This document shows, piece after piece, positions 15,591 through 25,190 of a stretch of 37,534 nt of DNA. Location of the stretch: NCBI GenBank assembly GCA_016195325.1, contig JACPZX010000047.1:1-37534 (forward strand). The letters run 5' to 3'. This DNA is from Acidobacteriota bacterium. Its GTDB lineage: Bacteria > Acidobacteriota > Polarisedimenticolia > JACPZX01. The notes under the pieces were generated by a model, which was given only the letters and a program-made list of their open reading frames with translations, made no database searches and was not told the DNA's origin. The position numbers and the translations under genes were made by a program. The first letter of the stretch is position 1, and every line of letters begins with the position of its first letter.

Positions 15591-17603
15591 ATGCCCGTGC
15601 TGAAGTCCGCGTGCCCGCTCGACTGCCCCGATGCGTGCAGCCTCGACGTGAAGGTCGAGAACGGGCGCGTCGTCACGATCGACGGCAACAGCGACAACCC
15701 GATCACGGACGGCTACATCTGCCAGAAGGTCCGGGGGTTCGCGGACCACCTCTACGGCCCGCAGAGAATCCTCCACCCGGCCGTGAGGCGCGGCGCGAAG
15801 GGAGACGGGACCTTCGAGCGCGTCTCGTGGGACGAGGCGCTGGGGCTCGTGGCCGATCGCCTTCTCCGGGCGCAGCGCGAGCAGGGCGGCGAGTCGATCC
15901 TCCCCTACTGCTACGGCGGCTCGAACGGCTTCCTGTCGCAGGACGCCACGGATCTCAGGCTCTTCCGACGGCTCGGCGCGTCGCGCCTGGCGCGGACCGT
16001 CTGCGCCGCCCCGTCGAAGGCGGCGGCCGCGGGGCTCTACGGAAAGATGGCCGGCGTCGCGATCGAGGACTACGGGAAGGCGAAGCTGGTCGTCCTGTGG
16101 GGGTTCAACCCGCAGGCGTCGGGGATTCACCTGATCCCGCACATCCAGGCGGCGACGCGGAAAGGGGCGACGCTCGTCGTCATCGACCCGCGGCGCACGC
16201 GCCTCGCCGCCCGCGCCGACATGCACCTCGCCGTCCGTCCCGGGAGCGATCTCGCCGTCGCCCTCAGCCTCATCCACTGGCTCTTCTCGGCCGGGCGCGC
16301 CGCGACCGACTTTCTGGCGCGGCACGCCACCGGCGTCGAGGAGCTCAGGCGCCGCGCCGAAGGATGGACCTTCGAGCGCGCGGCGTCCCTCGCCGGAGTC
16401 GAGGCCTCCGCGCTCGAGCGCTTCGCGAGCCTCTACGCCGACGCCTCCCCCGCCGTGATCCGCGCGGGGTGGGGGCCGGAGAGGAACCGGAACGGCGGCT
16501 CCGCTCTCGCCTCGATCCTCGCGCTTCCGGCCGTCGCCGGGAAGTTCGGCGTCCGCGGGGGGGGCTACACGATGAGCAACTCGGGGATCTGGGCGATCGA
16601 TTCCGAGGCGGCGGTCAACGAGCCCCCCGTCGCGACGCGCGAGATCAACATGAACCTCCTCGGCGAGACGCTCCTGCACGAGCGGAAGCCCCCCGTCGCC
16701 TGCCTCTTCGTCTACAACTCGAACGCCCTCATGACGTCGCCGGCGCAGGAGAAGATCCGCGCGGGGCTCTCGCGCGAGGATCTCTTCACCGTCGTCTTCG
16801 ACCAGGTGTTGACGGACACGGCGCGCTACGCCGACGTCATCCTCCCCGCGCCGTCGTTCCTCGAGAGGCACGAGGTCTCGCGGGGGTACGGCTCGATGGT
16901 CCTGCAGGAGTCGAGAGCGGTCATCGAGCCTGTCGGCGAGTCACGCCCGAACCACGAGGTCTTCGCCGCGCTCTGCCGCCTCACCGGCGTCTCGAAGGCC
17001 GGGGATCCCGAGACCGGCGACGAGATCCGCGACGCGGCGCTCGGCGCCGGCCCCGACTCGGCGAGGTGGAAGCGGGATCTCGAGGAGAGGCGGATCACCG
17101 CGCCGTCCGAAGGGGGAACGCCGATCCAGTTCGTTGACGTCTTCCCGCGCACGCCGGACCTCAAGGTTCATCTCTTCCCCGCCGACCTCGACGCGCAGGC
17201 GCCGAAGGGGCTCTACGGCTTCCAGGAGGATCCGGCGACCGCGGAGTTTCCGCTCGCGCTCATCTCTCCCGCGACGGAGCGCACGATCAACTCGAGCCTC
17301 GGACAGCTCCATCTCGAGCAGGTGCCGATCGAGATGAACCCGGCCGACGCGAAGGCGCGCGGCGTGAAGGACGGCGACGCCGTGCGCGCGCACAACTCCT
17401 TCGGCGAGGTCCGGTGCCTCGCGCGGATCAACCCGGAGATCCCCGAAGGCGTCGTCTCGCTCGCGAAGGGGATCTGGAGCCACAACACGCTGAACGGGCG
17501 CACCGCGAACGCCCTCGCCCCCGACACGCTGACCGACCTGGGCGCCGGCGCCTGCTTCAACGACGCGCGGGTGCAGGTCGAGGGGATCGCCGTCTCGAGC
17601 TGA
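15591..17603 (+). CDS. Molybdopterin-dependent oxidoreductase with one [4Fe-4S] cluster
   Basis: The 670-residue enzyme belongs to the DMSO-reductase/formate-dehydrogenase superfamily. The N terminus holds the cluster motif CPLDCPDAC ... C (Cys8, 12, 16, 44). RTVCAAPSKAAAAG places Cys138 where NapA/FDH-type enzymes ligate Mo/W. VVLWGFNPQ and VVIDPRRT mark the cofactor pocket, and a C-terminal molydop-binding domain starts near ALISPATERTINS. There is no twin-arginine signal, so it is cytoplasmic. GAGGAG precedes the ATG by a normal distance. No partner electron-transfer subunit is adjacent. Substrate unknown; it lies 14 bases after the Asp-box gene and 7 before addB. Confidence 0.9.
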   Translation: MPVLKSACPLDCPDACSLDVKVENGRVVTIDGNSDNPITDGYICQKVRGFADHLYGPQRILHPAVRRGAKGDGTFERVSWDEALGLVADRLLRAQREQGGESILPYCYGGSNGFLSQDATDLRLFRRLGASRLARTVCAAPSKAAAAGLYGKMAGVAIEDYGKAKLVVLWGFNPQASGIHLIPHIQAATRKGATLVVIDPRRTRLAARADMHLAVRPGSDLAVALSLIHWLFSAGRAATDFLARHATGVEELRRRAEGWTFERAASLAGVEASALERFASLYADASPAVIRAGWGPERNRNGGSALASILALPAVAGKFGVRGGGYTMSNSGIWAIDSEAAVNEPPVATREINMNLLGETLLHERKPPVACLFVYNSNALMTSPAQEKIRAGLSREDLFTVVFDQVLTDTARYADVILPAPSFLERHEVSRGYGSMVLQESRAVIEPVGESRPNHEVFAALCRLTGVSKAGDPETGDEIRDAALGAGPDSARWKRDLEERRITAPSEGGTPIQFVDVFPRTPDLKVHLFPADLDAQAPKGLYGFQEDPATAEFPLALISPATERTINSSLGQLHLEQVPIEMNPADAKARGVKDGDAVRAHNSFGEVRCLARINPEIPEGVVSLAKGIWSHNTLNGRTANALAPDTLTDLGAGACFNDARVQVEGIAVSS

Positions 17604-17610
17604 GGTGCCG

Positions 17611-20600
17611 ATGCCGTCTCTCGCCGGGCATCACGATTTCGCGGTCCTCGAGGCCCGGCTCGCGGAGCTGATCCGCGAGGTGAAGGCGCGGGATCCCGCC
17701 GGCCCCTTCGCCCCCGTCGCCGTCCTCGTCCCCAACGACGATCTGCGCGATCACGTCCAGATCGCGCTCGGGCGATCGCTCGGCGCGCTCCTCGCGGTTG
17801 ACGTCATGACGCACGAGGTCTTCGCGCGGGAGGCGGCGCGCCGGGCCGGGGCGGCGATCCCGAGGCGCCTCTCGCCGCGGGTCCGCGAGGCGATCGCGGC
17901 CGAGGCGATCGCGGCCGCGGGCGGGGGCCTCGCCGCGTACGTCACTTCCCGACCCGGGAGCGCCGCGGCGATCCTGACGACCCTCAACGAGCTCCGCGAA
18001 GCGGGGGTCGACGCGGCGCGCGCGGCGGCCGTCGAGTCGCTGTCCCCCCGCGCGATCGATCTCCTGCGCGTTCACAAGGCCTATGCTGCGCGCCTCGACG
18101 AGCTCCTGCCGAGGGGGCTCTCCGACCGCGCCGGATCGCTCGGCGCCGCGCGGCCGCACGTCGCGGCGCACGCGAGGCGCTACCGCCTCGTCGTCCACTA
18201 CGGCGCCTACGAACTGATCGGCGCAAACCTCGCGCTCATGCGGGAGATCGGGGAATCGGGAACGCCTCTCGTCTTCCTCCTTCCGTGGCATCCGACATCG
18301 CCCGCCTTCGAGCACGCGCGGCGCCGGCTCCCGCTCGCCCTCGGGGCGACAGTGACGCCGATCGAGCCGGCCTTTCAGAATTCAGACTCACGTGGGACGC
18401 GCGACGCGCGCCTCCTCGCGGCGCGGCTGCCCGCTCTCTACGACCACGAAGCCGCCCCCCCGGCGCTCCCGCCGGGGCCATCGATCGAGTACTTCCACGC
18501 GCAGGGCCCGGCCGCCGAGCTCGGCGAGGTCGCCCTCCGGATCCTCGCGCTGCACCGGGACGAAGGGGTTCCGCTCCAGCGGGTCGCCGTCATCGCACGG
18601 ACGCTCGAACCGTACGCGCCGCTCCTCCGCCCGGCGTTCGGCGATCGGGGAGTCCCATTCACGACGGCCGCGACGGTCAGCGCGCTTCGCGAGCCGCACG
18701 CCCTCGCGGCGCTCCACCTCGTGCGCGCCGCCGCCGGCGACTTCGAGCGCCAACCGCTCCTCGATCTCTTCCGCAGCGGCCTCTGGAGGTGTTCCGAGCC
18801 CCGGGCGGCCGGGTCGGCGCACGCCTGGGAGAAGCTGAGCCGCATGTGCCGCGTCACTCGCGGGTTGCGCTCATGGACGCAGGATCTCCCCCGATGGATG
18901 GCACGATGGAAGGGCCCGGCGCCCGAACACGCCGACGACGCCGCGAAAGCCCTCGCCGCGGAAATCGCAGATCGATCCCGCTCGGAGGCAGCCTCGCTTG
19001 CCGCCGAGGTTCAGTCGATTGCCGACGCTTTCGATCTCGCTTCGCGCGCCGCGTCGTGGGCCGAATGGTCTGAACGCGTGCGGGAGACGCTCGTGGCGCG
19101 CCTCACAGGATTCGCAGAGGACGGGGGCGACGCGACGCCGGCCCCCGGAGTCGTCGCGATCCGGGGGGTCCTCGGCGAGATGAAGGATCTCGACGTCGCC
19201 GGCGCGACGTTCACCGTGACGTCGGCGCCGGCACGCTTCGAGCGCGCGATCCGCGAGGCGCGCGTGCCCGCTCCGGGAGTAACGGAGGGTGGAGTGAAGA
19301 TCCTCGACGCGCTCCGCGCGCGCGGCCTCGCCTTCGACGCCGTTTTTCTCATCGGCTTCAACGGGGATATCGTCCCGCGCCGGACAGGCGAGGATCCCTT
19401 CCTCAGGGACGAGGACCGGCGCACGTTGGCCGAGTCGCTAGCCGCCCCCCTCACGATCCGGGGAGCGGCACGCGAGGAGGAGCACCTCCTTCTCGCGCAC
19501 CTTCTCGGCGCCGCGCGCCGTAAACTCGTCGTCTCGTGGCAACGCGCCGACGCGAACGGAAGAGCCAAGGCCGTCAGCCTCGCCCTCCGCGAGATCGCGC
19601 GCGTCACCCTAGGCGGCCCGCGCCTCGAAGCGATTGAGGCCGTCGCGACGCGCGTCGGAGCGCACCCCCTCGACGCCGCGCGCGACGCCGCCGCGCGGTT
19701 CCGGATGCTGCCCACGCGCGAGGCGCGCCTCGGATCCGCGCTCTCCCTCCCGTCGCCGGCCCACGTGCGGCGAGCCGTCGCCGACTTCCCACCCGAGTCG
19801 GCGTCCGTCGCGGGAACGGAGGAGGCGCTCGCCGCCGGGCTCGAGATGCTCGACGCAATCGACGAGCTCGCCCCGGCCCGACTCGACTACGACGGCGCCG
19901 TGGGCGATGCCGCTCCGCCCCCCGACGTCTGGTCGCCGTCGCGTCTCGAGGCGCTCGGCGCCTGCCCGCAGCAGTATTTCTTCAGGTACCACCTTCGCGT
20001 CGAGGAGATGGGGGCGATAACGGAGCCGCACGAGCTCGACGCGCGCGAGATGGGGCTCGCCGTCCACGCCGTGCTCGCGGAGGTCTACTCGGCGCTCGAA
20101 CGCGCGCCGGAGCTCTTCGGCCCCGGCGCGGATCCGGCGAAGGCGGCGTCGCGGGCGCTCGATCTCCTGCGCGCCGCTTGGCCGAAACACACCTCCGACA
20201 TCGCCGAGAGGATGCATGCGCGCGTTCCGCTTCTCTGGAGCGAGACGTCGAAGCTCTGGAGAAACGCCCTGGAGACGTTTGTCCTCTTCGACGCGCCCTC
20301 GCTCGCGCGCGACGGCGGCGCGATCGTCGGCGTCGAGCGCGCGGTGAAGGTGCTCCTCCCCACGCCGAGCGGCGGACCGCGCGTCGAGATCCAGGGGCGC
20401 GTCGATCGCGCGACGCGCCGGGGCACCGGGGAGATCGTCGTTGCCGATTACAAGACCGGACGGAACCTGGAGCCGCTGGTCGAGATGCGCGACGTTCTGA
20501 AGGGTACTCGCCTCCAGATTGCGCTCTATGCCCTCGCCGCGGAATCAGAGGGCGCCGCCTTCGCCGATCGCGCGGAGGTGCGGGCGGAGGTGATCGGAAT

Positions 20601-20943
20601 CGGTCCGGGGCACGCGGAAGGAATCGACGCGCCGGCGGCGGACGTCGCCGCTGGCTATCCCGCGCGGGCGCCTCTCGACCCCAAGAAATTCGCCGCGGGC
20701 CGCGCCGGGGTCCTTGAGACGATCGGCGTCCTGGCGCGCCTCGCGGCCTCCGGGAATTTCCCTCTCGATAAGAGCGATCGCTGCCGCTACTGCCCCTACA
20801 CGCGGGCGTGCAGGAAATCGCACGCCCCGACGGTCGCGCGGCTCCGGGCCGCCCCCGGCGCGGCAGACTTCTACAGGCTCCGCGGCAAGAGCACGCAAAA
20901 GCCGCTCCTCGCCGACGTCGGCGACGCCGAGGAGGATTCGTGA
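17611..20943 (+). CDS. addB: AddB-like helicase-nuclease subunit
   Basis: The 1110-residue protein matches the B subunit of AddAB-type double-strand-break resection machines. The N-terminal two thirds is a degenerate UvrD-like fold in which I find no Walker A motif. The C-terminal RecB-type PD-(D/E)XK nuclease has GEIVVADYKTGR and four cysteines laid out for a [4Fe-4S] clamp: Cys785 in ACPQQYFF and Cys1058, 1061, 1067 in CRYCPYTRAC. I chose the ATG at 17611 because GAGG lies five bases upstream; a GTG at 17605 is in frame. The last codons overlap the GTG of addA (GTGA), so the two subunits are coupled. Confidence 0.9.
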   Translation: MPSLAGHHDFAVLEARLAELIREVKARDPAGPFAPVAVLVPNDDLRDHVQIALGRSLGALLAVDVMTHEVFAREAARRAGAAIPRRLSPRVREAIAAEAIAAAGGGLAAYVTSRPGSAAAILTTLNELREAGVDAARAAAVESLSPRAIDLLRVHKAYAARLDELLPRGLSDRAGSLGAARPHVAAHARRYRLVVHYGAYELIGANLALMREIGESGTPLVFLLPWHPTSPAFEHARRRLPLALGATVTPIEPAFQNSDSRGTRDARLLAARLPALYDHEAAPPALPPGPSIEYFHAQGPAAELGEVALRILALHRDEGVPLQRVAVIARTLEPYAPLLRPAFGDRGVPFTTAATVSALREPHALAALHLVRAAAGDFERQPLLDLFRSGLWRCSEPRAAGSAHAWEKLSRMCRVTRGLRSWTQDLPRWMARWKGPAPEHADDAAKALAAEIADRSRSEAASLAAEVQSIADAFDLASRAASWAEWSERVRETLVARLTGFAEDGGDATPAPGVVAIRGVLGEMKDLDVAGATFTVTSAPARFERAIREARVPAPGVTEGGVKILDALRARGLAFDAVFLIGFNGDIVPRRTGEDPFLRDEDRRTLAESLAAPLTIRGAAREEEHLLLAHLLGAARRKLVVSWQRADANGRAKAVSLALREIARVTLGGPRLEAIEAVATRVGAHPLDAARDAAARFRMLPTREARLGSALSLPSPAHVRRAVADFPPESASVAGTEEALAAGLEMLDAIDELAPARLDYDGAVGDAAPPPDVWSPSRLEALGACPQQYFFRYHLRVEEMGAITEPHELDAREMGLAVHAVLAEVYSALERAPELFGPGADPAKAASRALDLLRAAWPKHTSDIAERMHARVPLLWSETSKLWRNALETFVLFDAPSLARDGGAIVGVERAVKVLLPTPSGGPRVEIQGRVDRATRRGTGEIVVADYKTGRNLEPLVEMRDVLKGTRLQIALYALAAESEGAAFADRAEVRAEVIGIGPGHAEGIDAPAADVAAGYPARAPLDPKKFAAGRAGVLETIGVLARLAASGNFPLDKSDRCRYCPYTRACRKSHAPTVARLRAAPGAADFYRLRGKSTQKPLLADVGDAEEDS

Positions 20944-22946
20944 GCCGGCGCGCGGCGACCGTCCTCGATCGGAACCTGGTCGTCACCGCGGGGGCGGGCA
21001 CGGGAAAGACCGCGCTCCTCGTGGAGCGAACGCTGAATCTCTTGGCAGGTCCGTTGGCTCAGCCCGTCGATTCGCTCGCCCTGATCACCTTCACCGACAA
21101 GGCGGCTGCCGAGCTGCGCCAGCGTCTCGCGTCAGCCCTCGACGAGCTGCGCGCGCTCGGCGCCGCAGGAGAGCCGCTCCCCTCCGCCCCGGCCAAGCGG
21201 ACCGAGGCTCAACGAGCGTGGGCTTGGCTTCGCGGCGAGGCGGGGGTAGCCGCGGCGTCGATCGATTCACGAGCGCGCGCCGCTCTTGCCGAGCTCGACG
21301 GCGCGACGGTCTCGACGATTCACGCATTCTGCACGGAGATCCTTAGGCGCCACCCGCGCGAGGCAGGGGTTGATCCCTCATTTCAGATCGACGAGGGCGC
21401 GTCGTCGGATCAGATCTTCGAAGAAGAATGGGAATCGTTCCTACTCGAAGAGCTCCGGATGGAAAGCCGGCGCGCCGATCTCTGGCGGAGGGCTCTCCTT
21501 CTTCCCGGAGCCCTCGACTCCGTCCGCTCCCTCGCCAGATCTCTCGCCTCGTTCGCGCTCCCAGCTATGCCGCTCGGCCCGCCCGTCCCCGCGCCGCTCC
21601 GCGACTTGTTCGGCGACGAAGCGGGCGCGATCCGCGATCGCGCCCTCCAATTCGTGGCGAAAGCGGCGCCGATGAACCGAAACATGAAGGACTTCCTCTC
21701 GGCGACGGCCGACCTGCTCAACGCCTTCCTGAAGCGCGGCCCCGAGGAGATGCGGCTGGTCACGTCGCCTCTCTCCCTCGACGACTATCTGAAGAAGAAG
21801 AAAATAGAGCCCGGAGCGAAGCTCGATCCGGCCGAGGCGGCCGAGGCGTCGGACATCAAGCGGCGCGGCGAGGCACTGGTCGCCCTGCTGGCGAGAATCG
21901 ACGAACCGCGCGTCGCGCTCCTCCTCGAGGCGGCCGCGCCGCTCGCCGCGCGCGCTCGCGAACGTCTTCTCGCCACGGGGCTCGTGACGTACGATGCCCT
22001 CCTCCGGCTCGCGCGGAACCTCATCGCGGAAAACGTCCCCGTCCGACGCGCGCTTGCCGCGCGGTGGAGGACGATTCTCGTCGACGAGTTCCAGGACACG
22101 GACCCGCTCCAGTACGAGATTCTCTTTTTCCTGTGCGAGGAGGAGTCAACAGCGGCACGCGACGCGTACGCGGCGCGCCTCGCCCCTGGCCGTCTTTTCA
22201 TCGTCGGCGATCCGAAGCAGTCGATTTACCGCTTCCGCGGAGCGGACATCGAGGCATTCCAGCGCGCCGTGGGACGCGTGATTGAGTGCGGCGGCGAACG
22301 GCTCTCGCTTTCCGTCTCGTACCGAAGCCCGGCCGCGATCCTGGATCCCGTCAACCGGATTTTCTCGGAGTGGATCGGCCCACGGGCGGGCGGCGAGGAA
22401 GCGTACGAGCCGGAGTACGAGCCGATCGAGTCGGCCCGCGAAGACGAGACGGCCGGCGGCGATCCCTGCGTTGAGATCTGGTCGGTTCCTGTGGAGGGGA
22501 GCGCCGATGACCGGCGCCGCGGGGAGGCGCAGGCGATCGCCTCCTGGATCTCGGCGGCCGCGGGGAAGAAAGCGGCCACGGGCACTCCGCTCCGTTTCCG
22601 GGACATTGCCATTCTCTTCCGCGCGCTGACACCGGCCCCGCTGTACACGCAGGCTATGCGGAACGCGGGGATTCCGTTCGTGGTCGAAGGCGGTCGCGAT
22701 TTCTATGTGAGACAGGAGATCGGCGACCTCGTCTCGTTTCTCCGCGCGGCGGTCAACCCGAACGACGGCGCGTCGGTCCTCGCGGTGATGCGGTCGCCGC
22801 TGGGCGGCGTCACCGACGTCGAGCTGGCGCGGTATGCCTCGGCCGGAGGGCGCCTCGATCGACCCGATCTCTCGAAGGCGGCCGCCTGCCCTGGGCGCAG
22901 GCCGAAGAACTCGCGCGGCGCGGGCTTTCGGTCGAGGAGACGCTGA
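20940..22946 (+). CDS. addA: AddA-like helicase-nuclease, N-terminal part of a broken gene
   Basis: This 668-residue open part starts at GTG 20940 (AGGAGG four bases upstream, overlapping the addB stop). It contains the UvrD motifs in order: Walker A TAGAGTGKT (residues 17-24), ALITFTDKAAAELRQR (Ia), DGATVSTIHAFC, the Walker B region ILVDEFQDTDPLQYEILF (II), IVGDPKQSIYRFRGAD (III) and LSVSYRSP (IV). It then goes out of frame soon after GGVTDVELARYASAGG and ends in an Arg-rich tail with no family resemblance. Motifs V/VI and the nuclease continue in another frame (see 22871-24160). Read alone it would be a helicase without motifs V/VI and hence inactive. Confidence 0.87.
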   Translation: MSRRAATVLDRNLVVTAGAGTGKTALLVERTLNLLAGPLAQPVDSLALITFTDKAAAELRQRLASALDELRALGAAGEPLPSAPAKRTEAQRAWAWLRGEAGVAAASIDSRARAALAELDGATVSTIHAFCTEILRRHPREAGVDPSFQIDEGASSDQIFEEEWESFLLEELRMESRRADLWRRALLLPGALDSVRSLARSLASFALPAMPLGPPVPAPLRDLFGDEAGAIRDRALQFVAKAAPMNRNMKDFLSATADLLNAFLKRGPEEMRLVTSPLSLDDYLKKKKIEPGAKLDPAEAAEASDIKRRGEALVALLARIDEPRVALLLEAAAPLAARARERLLATGLVTYDALLRLARNLIAENVPVRRALAARWRTILVDEFQDTDPLQYEILFFLCEEESTAARDAYAARLAPGRLFIVGDPKQSIYRFRGADIEAFQRAVGRVIECGGERLSLSVSYRSPAAILDPVNRIFSEWIGPRAGGEEAYEPEYEPIESAREDETAGGDPCVEIWSVPVEGSADDRRRGEAQAIASWISAAAGKKAATGTPLRFRDIAILFRALTPAPLYTQAMRNAGIPFVVEGGRDFYVRQEIGDLVSFLRAAVNPNDGASVLAVMRSPLGGVTDVELARYASAGGRLDRPDLSKAAACPGRRPKNSRGAGFRSRRR

Positions 22947-24160
22947 CCCATCTCGAGGAGGAGTCCCTGGGAAATCGAGCCGAGGGAGAGAGTCCGCTCG
23001 CCGACGAGACGGTTGACGCGGTGCGCCTGCTCTCGGTGCACAAAGCGAAGGGACTCGAGTACCCCGTCGTCGTGATCCCCGACGTCGGGCGGGGCCATGC
23101 CCGGAACGAGCGCGGAAGGAGTCGGGAGGCGCAGGCCAGATGGCTCCCCCACGAGGCGTCGGGGTTCGTCGCGGCGCGCCTCACCGACGGCTCGACAAAC
23201 CTCGCGTGGGCGAAGCTCGCCGGGCTCGATCGCCGCCACGAGATGGCCGAGGAGAAGCGCGTCCTTTACGTCGCGTGTACGCGCGCGAGAGAGAAGCTGA
23301 TACTCGTGAACAGCGAGATGGGGAAGGGCGCCGCTCCGTGGCGCGACGCGCTCGCCGCGCTGGGCTACCACCTGCGCGACGGGATCCCCGCCGGGGGCCC
23401 TCTGGGCGCCGAAGGGGTAACGCACCGCATCGTGGAGTCCGGAGCACCTTCCGATCGTCGCGGTCCCGTCGCTCTCGATCCGATCTTCGGCGACGCGGCG
23501 CGAGGCTGGCAGGCCGTCGCGGCCTCGGCTGCGGGAAGCGCGGCGCCGCCACTCCGACGCCCAACCGGCGAGCGCGAGGCGCGGGAGGACGAGGATCGCG
23601 AGCGCCGCCTCTTCGATGACACGGGTCGCGCCGCCGGGGGCCGTCGCGACGGGACGCGCGCCGCCGTGGCGCGGTGTGCGGGGTCCGCGGTCCACGTCGC
23701 GCTCGAGGGCTGGAACTTTGCGGAGGGCGCCGCGCTGAAGCGTGAGGCGCGCGCCGCAGCCGAGCGCTTGGCCGATCTCGAGGTCGCGCCTCTCCGCGGC
23801 GAGATCGTCGAGGAGGTGGAGGAGATCCTCGACGGGTTCCTCGTCTCCGCGCTCCCTGCCCGACTCGCAGGCCTCGCAATCCTCGGCCGCGAGATCCCCG
23901 TGCTGTTCGACGACGGAAAGAACGGAGGCGGAGTGTGGCGCGGTTACTGCGACCTCGTCTACCGCGACGCGGACGGCGGCGTTGTCGTCGCCGACTACAA
24001 GACCTCGCGCACGGAGAGCGACGAGGCGGCCGCGGAGGCGGCGCGCGCGTACGGGCCGCAGCTCGCCGTCTACCGCGGAGCGATCGAGCGCGCCATCCCG
24101 GGCGCGGTCGTTCGCGCGGAGATCCTCTTCGTCCGGAGCGGGCGCGTCGTCCGGCTGTAG
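22871..24160 (+). CDS. addA: AddA-like helicase-nuclease, C-terminal part of a broken gene
   Basis: Family-like sequence resumes in a second frame near 22871 (LEGGRLPWAQAEELARRGLS). It continues through the motif V region VRLLSVHKAKGLEYPVVVIP and the motif VI region EEKRVLYVACTRAREKLIL to the C-terminal PD-(D/E)XK nuclease with VVVADYKTSR and QLAVYRGAIE. The first ordinary start in this frame is GTG at 23021, with no SD, which would cut into motif V. So this is best seen as the tail of one gene with the upstream part. It lacks the AddB-type Fe-S cysteine set, as AddA subunits do. Its stop is seven bases from that of the convergent nuclease gene. Confidence 0.85.
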   Translation, partial: LEGGRLPWAQAEELARRGLSVEETLTHLEEESLGNRAEGESPLADETVDAVRLLSVHKAKGLEYPVVVIPDVGRGHARNERGRSREAQARWLPHEASGFVAARLTDGSTNLAWAKLAGLDRRHEMAEEKRVLYVACTRAREKLILVNSEMGKGAAPWRDALAALGYHLRDGIPAGGPLGAEGVTHRIVESGAPSDRRGPVALDPIFGDAARGWQAVAASAAGSAAPPLRRPTGEREAREDEDRERRLFDDTGRAAGGRRDGTRAAVARCAGSAVHVALEGWNFAEGAALKREARAAAERLADLEVAPLRGEIVEEVEEILDGFLVSALPARLAGLAILGREIPVLFDDGKNGGGVWRGYCDLVYRDADGGVVVADYKTSRTESDEAAAEAARAYGPQLAVYRGAIERAIPGAVVRAEILFVRSGRVVRL

Positions 24161-24167
24161 GCGGACT

Positions 24168-25121
24168 TCAGAACAGCGGGAGCTGACCGGGCGGGCCGGA
24201 GGACTGCTTCGCGCGCGGCTTCGGCTCGGCCGGCGGGACCGCAGCCGGCGTGGCGGCCGGCACCTCCGGTGCGGCGGCGATGGGCGCCGGACGCGGCGGC
24301 GCGGCCATCTCCGCGGGCCTCCCGTTCGGGAAGGCGGGGGGGGCGACCGGCTTCACCCCTTTCCACTCCGGGCACATCTCCTGGTAATCGCACCACGAGC
24401 ACAAGGGCCCCTTCTTCGCGGGGAAGTCGCGCGCCCCCTCGACGGTCTGGATCAGCGAGATGCACTTGCGCTTGACCTGATCGAGATCTTGCGGTGTGCG
24501 CGTCTCGACGGCGTCGGCGCGGTGGGCGAGGAAGTGCCAGATGAGCCGCACCTCCTTCGTCTGGGGGAAGCGCTGCCGCAGCGCGATCTCGTAGAGGGGA
24601 AGCTGCCGGTCGTACCTGAGGCTTCCCTCCTTCGGCAGCGTCGCCGTGGTCTTGTAGTCGTGGATCTCGATGATGCCGGGCTCCGCGTGCTGCGCGCGAT
24701 CGACGAACCCCATCATCCTGAACTTCCCGGCCGCGTCGAGGTTCATCTCGACCTTCAGCTCGACGCCGATGATCCGATCGGGCTCGATGGGGAAGGGGAA
24801 GTGCTTCTCCCAGTACCCTGCAATGCAGCGCGCGCCGACGGCGCGGTAGTACTCGGTGTCGAGATCGGGGCGGACGACCTTGACCGCCGGCGTGAGGTGA
24901 CGGCTCCAGAGCGACTCGTAGAGGTCGAGCGCCGCCGCCATCCCCTCCGCGCGCGCGCGGGGAAGATCCTCGTAGACGTGCTCGAGGACCTCGTGCACCC
25001 GCTTCCCCATGAAGGCCTCGATCGACTCGAAGCCGGTCCGGATCCGGTCGATGTACCGGTAGCGGTACTGGAGGGGGCAGTTCTCGAAGGACGAGAGGCG
25101 CGAGTGCGAGTAGACGATCAA
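24168..25121 (-). CDS. Stand-alone RecB-like PD-(D/E)XK nuclease with C-terminal clamp motif
   Basis: The 317-residue protein is a RecB/Cas4-type exonuclease domain. Cys15 (FENCPLQYRYRY) and Cys241, 244, 250 (CSWCDYQEMC) would hold a [4Fe-4S] cluster. Catalytic residues fit Glu121 (GVELKVEM), Asp141 (GFVDRA), and Asp155 with Lys157 (IEIHDYKTT), followed by RQLPLYEIAL. After residue 255 comes a disordered Pro/Ala tail of about 55 residues that ends exactly in QLPLF (313-317), the consensus beta-clamp-binding pentapeptide. The start is TTG at 25121 with GGAGG four bases upstream. It lies convergent to addA; a role in DNA repair or replication is likely. Confidence 0.88.
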   Translation of the reverse strand: MIVYSHSRLSSFENCPLQYRYRYIDRIRTGFESIEAFMGKRVHEVLEHVYEDLPRARAEGMAAALDLYESLWSRHLTPAVKVVRPDLDTEYYRAVGARCIAGYWEKHFPFPIEPDRIIGVELKVEMNLDAAGKFRMMGFVDRAQHAEPGIIEIHDYKTTATLPKEGSLRYDRQLPLYEIALRQRFPQTKEVRLIWHFLAHRADAVETRTPQDLDQVKRKCISLIQTVEGARDFPAKKGPLCSWCDYQEMCPEWKGVKPVAPPAFPNGRPAEMAAPPRPAPIAAAPEVPAATPAAVPPAEPKPRAKQSSGPPGQLPLF

Positions 25122-25190
25122 GGGGCCTCCAGGGCGACGCGCGATGATACCAGAGATCCCGCCGCGCCGCGGGTGCTACGCTTTTCGAGG

